From Scilla litardierei (Eukaryota > Streptophyta > Magnoliopsida > Asparagales > Asparagaceae): a stretch of DNA of 64,000 nt. The stretch spans positions 49,231,987-49,295,986 of the forward strand of contig CM061142.1 in the NCBI GenBank assembly GCA_030789695.1, in the 5' to 3' direction. This document shows positions 1 through 11,691 of this stretch, one piece after another. The notes under the pieces were generated by a model that was not told where the DNA came from, searched no databases, and saw only the letters and a list, made by a program, of their open reading frames with translations. Every line of letters starts with the position of its first letter. Positions within the stretch are counted from its first letter, which is position 1. Made by a program: the position numbers and the translations under genes.

Positions 1-1000
1 ACTCTGATTAATACCCATAATTGGTAATTTGGTTGAAATAAAAGTATGCTATATGGAAAAAATTGTACATGTGTTGTATGCATACTCATTTTTGTGCTGT
101 TGTGAGGGAAGCAGGGGAGCAAATGCTCGGACGGCCTGCATCCCCATGCTTCCATCAAGGCAGCGCACAGCCGGGTATGCCTGCATCCCCAAGCCCTATA
201 TTTTGTTTGGCATGTGTTTATTTATGCAATGCAAATTTATCGTTGCATCCTTGATATGCAACCTACCAAGAGTTGACACACACAATAATAGATGGAAGAA
301 GATGAATCCTGAAGGGTTGACCTTGAACCCGTGTCCAACCAATCGGCCCCCTTCGATTGTATTTTTTTTTAAATTTAGTTGATAGTTGCCAGGGATACCA
401 CATTATATCATTTGATTCTGAAATGAAATGATGGCAATTTTTTTTGTGTGGAAGCAATTTCGGTTGCTCTAATAGGACATCCATGCACTTCTTTAGCATG
501 TTTTGTAAGACACTTTATGATCTATTGTTTGATGCTTGGCTCATATAACTATGGGCTCTCGCACTGGGACAGAGACATGCAGTTGCATTTTATCGCTTTA
601 GTTGCTTAAAATTTTTTTTATTGGCTGAAAAAAAAATTACCTTCGGGGTGAGGCTGAAATTTTTTTTATTTAAATTTTATTTTCATTGTATTTTATCAAG
701 GCAAGACATTGTATTTAGCAGATTTTAAACAAGCCAAAAAGAGGTTGTAAAAAATCATGGCTAAAATATAAATTGTTTATCTACGGGAATATGAAGTATA
801 CCTCTAGATCGATGATCTAGGGACGACCGTAGAAAAGATCCGTAAAAATAAAAAAAATCCGAGCTCCCGAAAACGTCGAGAATGCCGCAAAGCTCCAACA
901 AATCGTCGCAGCAACCAAAGATTCCTTACGCGTAGGGGATCAATTTGGTGGGGATTTTAGGATTGGTTTCTTGCTTAAGGAAGAACACGTGCTGATAACG
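1..1000. other. Gene-free stretch; right part looks like a Copia leader
   Basis: I see no supported gene here. The short ORFs have no recognisable domain and lie in AT-rich sequence with A and T runs. From about 776 to 1000 the sequence resembles the untranslated leader of a short-LTR Copia element on the minus strand, ending at 983-1000 in a segment whose reverse complement resembles the primer-binding site used by the Copia element at 1412. The first 775 bases are unassigned. Confidence 0.4.
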
Positions 1001-1258
1001 TGTTAGAGAGTAATCAAACTCAAGAAGAAAAATAGTGATAGGAATTCTTAGAGATAGAATGAGTAACCATGGCCATATGCCATGGTTCTCTATATATTAA
1101 TTTAGAGGGGGAGATGAAGGGCCTCTAGGAGACCAAGAGTCCCCATTACCCATAGTAATGGAACTAATGAATGGGTAATGAAGGAGGGGAGGCCAAAAGC
1201 CTCCCTCATTCATAACAATGTATTAATTGTTATAACAATGAATTTTTATTTGATATCA
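1001..1258 (-). repeat. Probable short Copia LTR, minus strand
   Basis: The segment begins TGTTAGAG and ends GATATCA, so it has TG...CA ends. The sequence just before it (GCTGATAACG) is the reverse complement of a CGTTATCAGC-type primer site, which fits a minus-strand 5' LTR. A TATA-like tract (TTAATATATAG on the minus strand) lies near 1090-1105. Only 7 bp separate it from the plus-strand Copia LTR at 1266. No partner LTR is visible in the window. Confidence 0.5.
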
Positions 1259-1265
1259 TGCCTGA

Positions 1266-1411
1266 TGTTGTGAACGGATATGAACCAGAGTTGGTTAGGA
1301 TTGTGGGTATCTTAGAGATGCGCCTATATCTATGTATCATATCATGTAACTCTCCTATCCTACCTATAAATAAAGGGCTCGGGGTTCCTTCCCAGTAGTT
1401 GATTCATAACA
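1266..1411 (+). repeat. 5' LTR of Copia A (146 bp)
   Basis: TGTTGTGAAC...CATAACA, with a TATA-like TATAAATAAAG near 1365-1375. It matches the 145-bp LTR at 60644-60788 along its full length with scattered substitutions, including the shared AAATAAAGGGCT and CCCAGTAGTTGATT blocks, which confirms both ends. Confidence 0.85.
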
Positions 1412-1428
1412 CGTTATCAGTACGAGCC
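1412..1428 (+). other. Primer-binding site of Copia A
   Basis: CGTTATCAGTACGAGCC follows the LTR end directly. From memory it resembles the primer site of Retrofit/Hopscotch-type Copia elements. It marks the element as plus strand. Confidence 0.6.
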
Positions 1429-3119
1429 TCTAAAAATTCTACAAATATCGATCCTTGTGAAGGCGAAGGGAGACGGGAGATCCACGCGCGCGGTGCAATG
1501 CTTCATCAAACGAGCGTCATCATCCGCGTAGGCTTCGTTCAACCGTCGCTATATCCGGAGGACGGATATAGAGGTAAATCCCGCTAAAACGTCGTTTTTA
1601 TCACACGTATGATAAGATCTACCCATAGATCTCGCAAGATCGATATGGGAATTGCTAATCGCCTATAATCGACGAACTTCATCGTCCAAAAATGATATTT
1701 TTAATATCCAACCCCATACCCGCTGGCGGCCTTGCCGCCGGCAACCCCCCCACCCCTATCGATGCGGCCTAGGCCTAACGCCGCATCCCCCCGGCTCCGC
1801 CCTAATACCGACCCCCCTGAAGGGGGCAGCCCCTGCCCTAACGCCGACCCTCCCTGAAGGGGGGCGACCCCGACCCGTCGTCGCACCCCCTGCAGGGGGC
1901 GGCCCCCGCCTAACGCCGACCCCCCCGAAGGGGGGTGGCCTTGGCCCATCGCCGCACCCCCCCCACCCGCGAAGGGGGGCGGCTCCGTCCTAATGCCGAC
2001 CCCCCTAAGGGGTGTGCCGCGTTCCCCCCACCCTCCTCTGTTCCGACGAGGGGAGGCACCAACCCCCCTCCTTTTTGCCGCCGTCAGGCGGCAATCCAAC
2101 GGCGGCGGCGGCTAACCCCAGCGGTCGCCCCTCAGCTTCTTTGGGCCCGAAGCCCAATTCACCAAAAAAGGGAAAACAGCCTTGCGGGCCTGAAGCCCGC
2201 ATGCTTAATTCAAAAAAACAAGGGGGGGCTAAGATATAAGCCTTAGAAAGGCCTGTTGGGCTAAAAACTGATTTAAAATGGCGGCTTGGAGACTCGAAAA
2301 TCCATGTAAAATCACGATAAATTATGGGGCAGCAAGGGGTTTTTGGGGTCTTTTAGGGATAAATTAAAAAGGAAAACTTTTTCCTTTTACGAAAAACATG
2401 TCTAATTATTGGGCTCTTTTTCAATCTCTTTGGATAAACCCAACTAGCACAACCCTTGCATTAAATGATTTCCTCTGTAAAACCATTAATATATGCTTTG
2501 CATCATTTTGGCTTATTCTGCAGATAAACTGTGTATGGTTGTGCATATTTTTAAAAAGTTAATAATTAGGAAGATCCTGCGACCGCTCTGCCATTAATCA
2601 GCTAACCTAACAGTGTATGACGTTGCCCAGTGGTTCAATAATTATTAAGTAATTATATTGTTTATCCGTCTCTGCGAATATAAATGCATGTGATGCATGT
2701 GATGACAATGTCTGCTGAAAATATTTGATGAGCACAAATTTTTGCATGAAGGGCTAATTGTGTGTTTGGATCAGCTGTTTAAGTCACACATTTTATTTTC
2801 CTGCACTTTTCTTTTATTTTTGAGAGAATTGTAGTGAGAAATTTAAGTAAATGTCCAAGACCGAAAACCACTTTCCATGGAGACGGAGGCCCACAATTGA
2901 AGCTGAAGATCTTATATGGGACCCACGGGGTTTCCAAAGTTATAATTTCTATTTAAAGATTTCATTTGTGTAATATGGACTGTAATGGGACTTTGGACTC
3001 TTTATTTATATGGGACTGGCCGATCCACGCAATTAGCCCTTCATATTAAAATTGCCTCCGCATGAAAATGTTTATTGTTTAAATTTTAATTCATGAATAT
3101 TTGTTTTCTGCTAGATAAA
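1429..3119 (+). other. Untranslated leader of Copia A
   Basis: About 1.7 kb between the primer site and gag. The first 200 bp and the last 900 bp are ordinary AT-rich or mixed sequence with no supported ORF. The middle (about 1720-2130) is an anomalous C/G-rich repeat block listed separately. The ORFs here (up to 132 codons, Gly/Pro-rich) exist only because C- and G-runs lack stop codons. Confidence 0.6.
1720..2130. repeat. GC-rich tandem array of C-run/G-run palindromes
   Basis: Roughly seven imperfect units contain CCCCCCTGAAGGGGGG-like palindromes (for example near 1814-1829, 1851-1864, 1889-1900, 1920-1936, 1966-1979 and 2000-2011). Spacers are variants of GCCCTAACGCCGA or GTCGCAC. Each unit can fold into a strong hairpin with a 2-4 nt loop (TGAA, TGCA, CGAA, CGCGAA, TAA). 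The block stands out sharply from flanks near 40% GC. It lies inside the Copia leader, so it would be transcribed. Confidence 0.7.
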
Positions 3120-4079
3120 ATGGATAAAATCGCAAGTGTCGATTTCGAAGTGCTAGATGCATCAGGGAGAAACTATCCAAGCTGGCAACTCGATGTGAAG
3201 TTCCATCTGCGGGCTAAGTCCCTTATTTCTGCTGTGACAAAGAATGAAAATGTAAGCGATATAGAAAAGGCGCAAGCCATTATCTATATTTGCCGCCATG
3301 TGGATAAGAACCTTAAGGCTAAATACCTTACGGTCGAAGATCTATTTGAGCTGTGGACTGCCCTTGAGGACATGTATAAACATTAGAAAGATGTTATACT
3401 ACCAAGGGCACTGTACGAGTGAGAGAACCTGAGACTGTAGGACTTTAAGTCTATAGCTGAGTACAACTCAGCTCTTTTTAGCATCACCTCACGCCTGAAA
3501 TTGTGTGGTGAAAAAGTCTCAGAAGATCGCATGCTGGAAAAGACGTACACGTCATTCCATAAGAAAGATGCGATACTTATGCAGCAATACCGTGAACGAA
3601 AGTTCACCAAGTATTCGGAGCTGATGTTATGTTTAATCATGGCTGGACAAAACAGAGAGCTTCTTCTCATCACTCACAATATGCGTCCCCTGGCGCTGCC
3701 CCCTCCCAGAAGCTCATAACGCCTCTTCTTCTTGAAAGAAGAGAGACAACAAAAGAAAAGAAAGACCACAGAAAGGGGGGCAAAACGAAAGGGATAGGGG
3801 CCCAGTCCAGCAATGAAGAAATGAAGGAAATCGCAAGTTCACCTGGCACAGAAATGACAACAGAAAGAATGATGCACCCCCACCCAAAAGGGATTGGAAA
3901 AACCAGTGCCATAGCTGTGGCATGAAAGGCCACTGGTCCTAGTGTACCGAACTCCGCTGCATCTCCAGAAATTGTACAAAGAAAACAAGAAAAAGAAAGC
4001 TGAAACAAACCTGGCGACATCTGATGCTCCAGTCAAGTTCTCAACTAACGACTTCGAAACTGATGACCTGCTGGATTAG
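3120..4079 (+). pseudogene. Copia A gag, broken
   Basis: Gag is the structural protein that packages the element's RNA. The N-terminus from the ATG at 3120 reads MDKIASVDFEVLDASG followed by YPSWQLDVKFHL, the usual Copia Gag start (LDGSNYPSW-type). A UBN2-like helical region follows to about 3384, where a stop interrupts it. The frame resumes with SIAEYNSALFSITSRLKLCG near 3450 and reaches a CCHC zinc knuckle (CHSCGMKGHW, near 3912) whose last cysteine is displaced by a stop codon. I prefer the ATG at 3120 over the upstream one at 3093 because the family motif starts there. At least two stops or frameshifts are present. An LTR element has inserted just after the 3' end. Confidence 0.75.
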
Positions 4080-4089
4080 CTTTTCTACT

Positions 4090-5312
4090 TGCAGGGTTTT
4101 CTGGGACCCTTAGGGCACAAAAACTCTAGTCCCGTCCTAAGTCGGACGGAACATAGACAGAAATGCAGCGGAAAATTTTTTTTATGTTAATCTAATTAAC
4201 ATGCAACCCTAAGGAACCAGACCCTATTAGCCAGGATCTCTGCCAACTTGGGGTGGATCTGACCACCCCAAGAGGGATCTAACTACTGCGAATAATTAAA
4301 TGAAAACTTAAACACATACCCGGAATCTCAGCCCTGGGGCAGGCGAGATGTTCCGCGCCGTCTTCCGAGCTGCTCCCGTCCCACGCCGAGCCGCTCCTTG
4401 AACCGCTCCCCGAACTGCTCCTCGAACCGCTCCGCATCCCGAGGCGATCATTCCCATGTCGCCGAGCCAACCACGCGCCGTAGAAAGTTTCATGCGAGTG
4501 AAACCTCCGCCTAGATTTCGGATCTAAATCCGAACTCCTTTGCGGCTTTGCTAGAGCCCTCAGGAGCAAGGCAGAAATTTATAGGGAGAGGAGAAATATT
4601 AATTTAGCTTAGATCCGAGCGTGCTCCAACATTTACGAGAGCCGCTCAGATCTAGAGCTTGGGACGAGTTTTGAGGAGGAGAGCAGACCCCTATTAATAT
4701 AGGCGGCGGACTCCCCCCTTTTCTCAAAATCCGATGTGGGACTATTAATTTGAGTTAATTAAAATCAAGTTAGTTTGCACTTCACAAGGTGCAAACTTCC
4801 GTGAATTTTAACTCCCTCACCGTTGAGCTTCAATGTTGGTACAACCTACCAAATCGAAGAGGGTTCAACAGTGAACGCGTAGGAAAAAACGGCTCGTCAA
4901 TCCGAGTCCGTTTGACCCTTCAAACAATTGTCCAAAGTTAGCCAAAAGTCATGCTTCTCTTAGAAACGTAGCCGTCAAGAAAATCCCAGGTTTCAAAAAA
5001 AACCCTAACCAGAAAATTCGGGCTTGGTAGGCCTCCATTTTCGCTGGTTTCAGCCCAACAGTTTGGGCTGACTTGTTTTGGCTATAACTTGTGCATTTGG
5101 ACTCCGTTTTTGACGCGGTTTGAACCTGCGTTTAGAGCGGGACGATCCCGTCATCTAGGTAACCTTTTCAATGCGTTTATTTAATTAAATATAGTCTTAA
5201 ACAATTTAAGACACATTTAATCTCTTTTGCATCATATGCAAAATAGTCCCTATCTAGTCTTAAATTATCATTTGCATCAAATACAAATGATCCGAGGGCA
5301 TATTCCTCTACA
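4090..5312 (-). repeat. 3' LTR of the non-coding LTR element
   Basis: TGCAGGG...CTCTACA in plus orientation. It contains a GC-rich 12-bp tandem motif (variants of GAACCGCTCCCC) near 4385-4440 that opens a 96-codon Ser/Gly/Arg-rich ORF I do not consider real. The TSD CTACT precedes it. Confidence 0.92.
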
Positions 5313-5325
5313 TCTCCCACTTGCA
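5313..5325 (-). other. Polypurine tract of the non-coding LTR element
   Basis: In minus sense the sequence reads GCAAGTGGGAGA directly before the TGTAGAGG start of the 3' LTR. This is the usual position and composition of the plus-strand primer. Confidence 0.7.
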
Positions 5326-8300
5326 CTCAGGATCATTTATCCCGAATGCATGAGATGATTGCAAAAATCTTTTGCAATATCTTATCCCTTGCATCAAATG
5401 CAAATTGTTCTCCCTAACTAATTTCTACCTATTACTAGACGAAGGTCGCACTCTGTGTGAGACCCTACAGCCTGACCCTTACAACATGTTGGGCTCGAAG
5501 CCCTATATGGCAGTGATCACGAGTAGTGGTTGCCGTCCCTGCTTCAGGAATCATCATTATGTGGTTGACTCATCGACATGAGTATTGTCGGGACCACCCT
5601 GACTGTTTCCGTGATGAATTCCGCAGTTATAGTCTTTTCGTCTAAACTATGTCGTGTAAGTCAAGTCTAGGGTATGGTCAAACTGTCAACCCCAATAACT
5701 TGACTCTGGTTAGTTTCTATCGATCTTTTAGTCAAAAATATTGTACTTCTTCCAACATACTCTGGCCAGAGTTTTTACTAAAGACCGAACTAACCATACG
5801 ACACTAACTCCCATTGACCGGGAGAAACGAATCCTCTCTTGGTCATTACTCTCCTCATACGCTTCAAGTGTCACCCAATCAAAGACCTTTCGACAGGGAT
5901 TGCCTCGAAGCTAGGTCATTTGATCTAAGTGGCACCGTTCACGCACAGGTTCGTCAAAATGACCTCAAGTCAAAAGACCAACTAGCCTATCATCACTCAG
6001 AGTCATCATTGACAGATTGGTCAATATAACCATATGATAACTCTTGTGGATCATTCAGTGAACTCATTCTCTAATGAGCACCTGTGTCTTGTCAACGACT
6101 TCGCCAAGTCAAGTGATCATGAGATCATCGCCACCGCTATACGATGAAGACTAAGACACAATAGTCTATCCGATGTTTCGATATCCTTGTCTCGAAACAT
6201 CTATGACCACGAACCCTTTTAGACTTATGCTACAGACGGTCAAACATTTCTCCATGATCGAGATACTCATCTCGATACCTGTTTGACCTTGCATAAAGTC
6301 TCAGGACTTTACCTAAGTTAATGTCTAATGTTAACTACATTATAAAATAACTTAGATAAATTATTACCAAACAGCTTACTGTTATTTCGAACAAGATATT
6401 TGTGCTATTCACACATGAAGATAGATAGCCTCGAGGGTATCATCTCTCAACATCTCCCACTTGCACTCAGGCCCATTTATCCCGGTATCTTATACCGTTT
6501 TTACACATAAGTTTTCTCGACTTCATGTGGTAGAGCCTTCGTGAGTGGATCTGCTAAAACCGTCTACACTATAGACTCAAGGGGTTTTTATGTTCATGTT
6601 AGACCAACCATTTGAATCTAATTCAAATAATTCACTTGGTCTATCGGAATCTGTAATATTTAATATACATGGATCTTATCCAGCTCATCGTACATTACGA
6701 TAATAATTTAAATTTGTTAATGGTCATTTCAAATGGCTCATATCTATTTCTGATAAAGTATCAAACTCTTTGATTACTTAATCAAATTATATGTTCCATC
6801 TCTTTGATGCCTTGCATGTAATTTATACGCTCCCACTGACCTTGAAAACTCTCTGGCTAATTCATATAAGTTGGTCCGTCTAAATCATATTTAGAAAAAA
6901 AACGAACTTATAAGTGAATGCTCCAATTTTCATGGTCAACATGAGCGTTTTACATCGGATTTGGTCCGAGTAGATCTGTACACATCTGTTGGCGAGACGA
7001 TTTCAACTAATCCGTTTTAAAGAAATTAGGGTGAAAACCGTTTTCGATCAACAAGATTGTACTTTACAATTCTCTTTCTGCACCAATCTTTCAACTTAAA
7101 GATTTACTTGCAGAAAGTGAGGAAACATTTTCCTTGGGTACGTAAACTAAATTCTCAAATTTATTTACGCACACGGACCTATTTTGATTGCATCAAGTTT
7201 TAAATCAGAGTTACTACTCCGAATTTCATCCCGGAAGTTGACTAAGTCATCATCAGTTATGATGTCTAACTCGACAATTCGTCTCACGAAATTCGAGTAA
7301 TTATACAACTTCTTTAATGATCGATTTAATGAATATCTTATTGACAATGTCCTCATAGGACATTATCAAAACCTAGGCATTACGATCTGGGACTTAACCC
7401 AGAGAGAGGACTTAACTCAGAGTCACTTACTATGTATCGCACCAAGTCTCACTAAGTGTGATTCATACATTTTAACACACGGATGTGTTAACAGACTTGA
7501 CCTGAGAGAAAATCACATTTTCTTTTAATTACACAAGATTTTATGCAGCTAAGTATTTGACCATTCGATCTAATCAAATCAGTTTAAATACTTTCTACTT
7601 TTCGTTCTTTATTTTATCAGACTTGTGTTTCATCAAGAACACGTGTCTTAATAAAATATACGAATAACTTATTTTGGTTAAAATAGACTCGCGTACATCA
7701 GTATGTACGAGACTGAGTTCGACAACTCATTCTTCCACTGTCTTGCAGATGGTTTTCAGCCATTATATCAGAGAGGATAAGATTCACAAGTGTTTGTAGA
7801 CTACATAAAACGAGAGGTCAGATCCCTCTTTATGTGACTTGTGAAGCTTAGTCTCTCGACATGGCCTAGTCTATTTTACCATATAAGTTTGCTACTATCT
7901 TGTGTATTTATATATTAACATTTAATATATACATATAGTTATTACAAATTACTTAACACAAAACATTGCTTCCGAAGCAAGGTGACGACATTCATCAAAA
8001 AATGTGTTAGACGTTTTTGTATAACTATTTATTCTGATATCGTGACATCAAAATATATCACATTTTCATTTCCTCCTACTTATGCCTTTACTAATGATAA
8101 ATTAAACTAACTTTCTCAATTGACTTTCCGGAGTGCCTTCTTCCTTTTCTAAATCACATTTAGATATTAATTAACCCAACATAAATAGCTATGCAAGCAT
8201 CTTATGTATCCAAACGCTTGAGCTTTGTAATCTCGAGTTTAGCTCAAGAAGTTCCTTGTCTCAAGATCCGGTTGGGATACATAGTCTTGCACCGCTCATG

Positions 8301-9789
8301 CACTCGTATTCGACTCAAACGGTTTGATCGAATTCTCGAACTTTGCGGATCGGAATTGTTTGTCCATACAATCTTGAGGGTAGCTCGACAAGTTGTAGGG
8401 AGAAACATACTTCGGATACCCTATATGTTCAAGCTGCCTCATATAGAGAAGAGTGACATGTAGCTTTAATTTATTTGTTGGACCCAGAACTTAATGAAAT
8501 CATATTTCTTAAGTCTGTTCTTTAGAAGGTCATTTAATGTCAACGAGAATATAGTTTAATTCCATCAATTAGAATTTAACTTGATATTCAATTAATCAAC
8601 TATTTGACCAGTTAACTTATTCCAATATTATATTTTGATTCCTTTGGTAAACATAATCTTGCCCTAGTTTTTGCATATGTTCAATATTAAATATAGGTAG
8701 ATTGGCTTTCATCTATCTATATCCTCCCACTATTTTTACGATCGTTTTAAAGCTTAATAACGAACGATTTAATCGAATTTAAAAATTAGTGAAAGAGGGA
8801 TCCAATCATCCCGAACCTCACAACCTTGAGGAGACTCAACAAGTTGATTGGTTCCATGACTGGTAGACTAACTCTTGGTCAATCACATCACATGTGATTC
8901 CCTGTCGATTTTTACCCACAGTCACTTATGATCTTGAGGAGACTCAACAAATCATAATGACTGGTCTAGTCAGACCCTTGATTTCGTGTCCAGATTTGAC
9001 TTAGATCGATACTCGAGGAGACCTGACGCATCGATTTGGGTCAAGTCTAGACTACATCACATGTATGTTGGAGTTTGTTCCTTAAAGAAAAAACAAGTCA
9101 CAGCTTGAGGAGACTCAACAACTATAATTGTCTTCTTTGAGTTACCAAGCTCCAAAATCAAGGAGGGAAACGAATTAATCTTTAATAAGATTTATAACGC
9201 ATTGACTAGATATAGTCCAGGGTGTCATACAATCATGATTCGCGACATTGCGGTCCAGCGGAACACAGCCAGGGAATTGACTAAGCCAGGATCACTGCCC
9301 CTTGTACTAGCAAGGGTTGACCCAGAACTCTTAGCCAAGCACATTGACTGGATCATGGTCTATTGAATGAAGCTTGTCATTTTTGTATGTGTGCCATAGA
9401 CTAAACAGCTTTTATTAACAACTAATTAATCCTATCAACTAGTTGCATCCTTAAATTCAAAATTTTAGGATTTGTTTAATAACTTTTATTAAGTCCTTAT
9501 CAACTATAAGGTTCACGTGCTATCCTAATCGTTATTAGGATTTTAATAAAATTATTAACCAACGCTAAAAGCGAAGTCCTTTAATGAGAATTAATAATAA
9601 CAATTAGAATTAAGAAATCATTAAAAGGACTACCCTAATCAGGAATTAGGTCTTAAAGGGTTGTTAATATTTTATTAAAACATAGCATGTCATTAAAATT
9701 CAAGTAAATAAATTTTAATCATTTTTAATGGCTAACCTAAAGGGTTGTCTTGTGTTATCAAATAAGGGACAAGAAGACATATCCATTAA

Positions 9790-10262
9790 AAATTTACACT
9801 AATTTTATCGCATAAAAAGTATACAACTATTTAACAATTAAATAGACTAAAGTTTATCGCATAAACAATTTAGCATGCATACTTAAATTTAACATTTAAA
9901 TTTAAAAATATGATTTTTAAAACATTTTATTTTATCTCATAAAGTAAAATCTTGTTTAAAAATCATAACATTTGCATGCCATTTAAAATATTTATCGCAT
10001 AAAAATTTTAAACTTTTAAAATCAGTTTTTAAAAATATCTTATAAATTTAAAACATCATTTTAAAAATTTCATGTTTAAAATTTATCACATAAAATTTTA
10101 AACAACATTTTAAACTTATCGCATAAAGTTTTAAAGCTTTAAAACAATTTTAAAATTTATCACATAAATTAAAAAATTCCATTTTAAAACTTTCATGTTT
10201 AAAATTTATCATATAAAATTTTTAAACAAAAAAAAAGTTTAAATTTATCGCATAAATTTAAA
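9790..10262. repeat. Array of TTTATCGCATAAA near-palindromes
   Basis: About nine copies of TTTATCGCATAAA or one-base variants (TTTATCACATAAA, TTTATCTCATAAA, TTTATCATATAAA) occur in some 470 bp of AT-rich sequence, separated by TTTTAAA-rich spacers. In the element's own orientation this lies directly after the primer-binding site, in the leader of the genomic RNA. Confidence 0.75.
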
Positions 10263-10328
10263 GAAAACATTATTCTGTAAAAGTATTCAAATAATAAATT
10301 CGCAGTCCTATATCAACATACAGAGATG

Positions 10329-10340
10329 GCTCTGATACCA
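10329..10340 (-). other. Primer-binding site (initiator Met tRNA type)
   Basis: GCTCTGATACCA on the plus strand is the reverse complement of TGGTATCAGAGC, the standard plant retrotransposon primer site for initiator methionine tRNA. It sits one base from the 5' LTR. Confidence 0.9.
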
Positions 10341-10341
10341 A

Positions 10342-11564
10342 TGCAGGGTTTTCTGGGACCCTTAGGGCACAAAAACTCTAGTCCCGTCCTAAGTCGGACG
10401 GAACATAGACAGAAATGCAGCGGAAAATTTTTTTTATGTTAATCTAATTAACATGCAACCCTAAGGAACCAGACCCTATTAGCCAGGATCTCTGCCAACT
10501 TGGGGTGGATCTGACCACCCCAAGAGGGATCTAACTACTGCGAATAATTAAATGAAAACTTAAACACATACCCGGAATCTCAGCCCTGGGGCAGGCGAGA
10601 TGTTCCGCGCCGTCTTCCGAGCTGCTCCCGTCCCACGTCGAGCCGCTCCTTGAACCGCTCCCCGAACTGCTCCTCGAACCGCTCCGCATCCCGAGGCGAT
10701 CATTCCCATGTCGCCGAGCCAACCACGCGCCGTAGAAAGTTTCACGCGAGTGAAACCTCCGCCTAGATTTCGGATCTGAATCCGAACTCCTTTGCGGCTT
10801 TGCTAGAGCCCTCAGGAGCAAGGCAGAAATTTATAGGGAGAGGAGAAATATTAATTTAGCTTAGATCCGAGCGTGCTCCAACATTTACGAGAGCCGCTCA
10901 GATCTAGAGCTTGGGACGAGTTTTGAGGAGGAGAGCAGACCCCTATTAATATAGGCGGCGGACTCCCCCCTTTTCTCAAAATCCGATGTGGGACTATTAA
11001 TTTGAGTTAATTAAAATCAAGTTAGTTTGCACTTCACAAGGTGCAAACTTCCGTGAATTTTAACTCCCTCACCGTTGAGCTTCAATGTTGGTACAACCTA
11101 CCAAATCGAAGAGGGTTCAACAGTGAACGCGTAGGAAAAAACGGCTCGTCAATCCGAGTCCGTTTGACCCTTCAAACAATTGTCCAAAGTTAGCCAAAAT
11201 TCATGCTTCTCTTAGAAACGTAGCCGTCAAGAAAATCCCAGGTTTCAAAAAAAACCCTAACCAGAAAATTCGGGTTTGGTGGGCCTCCATTTTCGCTGGT
11301 TTCAGCCCAACAGTTTGGGCTGACTTGTTTTGGCTATAACTTGTGCATTTGGACTCCGTTTTTGACGCGGTTTGAACCTGCGTTTAGAGCAGGACGATCC
11401 CGTCATCTAGGTAACCTTTTCAACGCGTTTATTTAATTAAATATAGTCTTAAACAATTTAAGACACATTTAATCTCTTTTGCATCATATGCAAAATAGTC
11501 CCTATCTAGGCTTAAATTATCATTTGCATCAAATACAAATGATCCGAGGGCATATTTCTCTACA
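10342..11564 (-). repeat. 5' LTR of the non-coding LTR element
   Basis: The same 1,223 bp as 4090-5312 with about ten substitutions and no length change. It is followed by the TSD CTACT at 11565-11569. Confidence 0.92.
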
Positions 11565-11691
11565 CTACTTTTATCTTAGCATGTTGTTTAGAACATTTTT
11601 ATGTTATAAGATCTTTCATATTATTAATTTGAATTCGAATAAATAAAATTTTATGTTCCTGAAATGCAAATGTTTTATTCATCTTTTTTAG

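Larger units (their letters stand above)
5313..10328 (-). other. Internal region of the non-coding LTR element
   Basis: Five kilobases with only short, domain-free ORFs. Visible landmarks: a CATCTCCCACTTGCACTCAGG-type segment at the left border, repeated at 6451-6471; several recurrences of TTGAGGAGACTCAACAA (near 8827, 8936 and 9103); and an A+T-rich block at about 9790-10260 with a repeated near-palindrome TTTATCGCATAAA. No tRNA, rRNA or cellular gene is recognisable. Confidence 0.75.
4090..11564 (-). mobile_element. Non-coding LTR retrotransposon (LARD-like), 7,475 bp
   Basis: Two LTRs of exactly 1,223 bp bound the element, and the 5-bp TSD CTACT lies at 4085-4089 and 11565-11569. A methionine-type primer site (reverse complement at 10329-10340) sits one base inside the right LTR, and a purine-rich tract (AAGTGGGAGA in minus sense) sits just inside the left one, so the element is on the minus strand. 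By eye about ten substitutions and no indels separate the LTRs, which means a recent insertion. The 5-kb internal region has no gag, protease, integrase or reverse transcriptase. It fits the class called large retrotransposon derivatives and must have used proteins supplied in trans. Confidence 0.9.

Noticed and set aside
1652..2246. Gly/Pro/Arg-rich ORFs of 65-132 codons on both strands
   Set aside because: They arise from the GC-rich repeat block in a Copia leader, overlap each other on both strands, and have no domain.
4279..4569. 96-codon Ser/Gly/Arg-rich ORF, repeated at 10531-10821
   Set aside because: It sits inside both LTRs over a 12-bp tandem motif; conservation between the two copies only reflects the recent LTR duplication.
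10329..10340. tRNA-like words (GCTCTGATACCA here and at 33026, 49857; TGGTATCAGAGC at 22785)
   Set aside because: These are 12-base retrotransposon primer sites; no cloverleaf or tRNA gene surrounds them.
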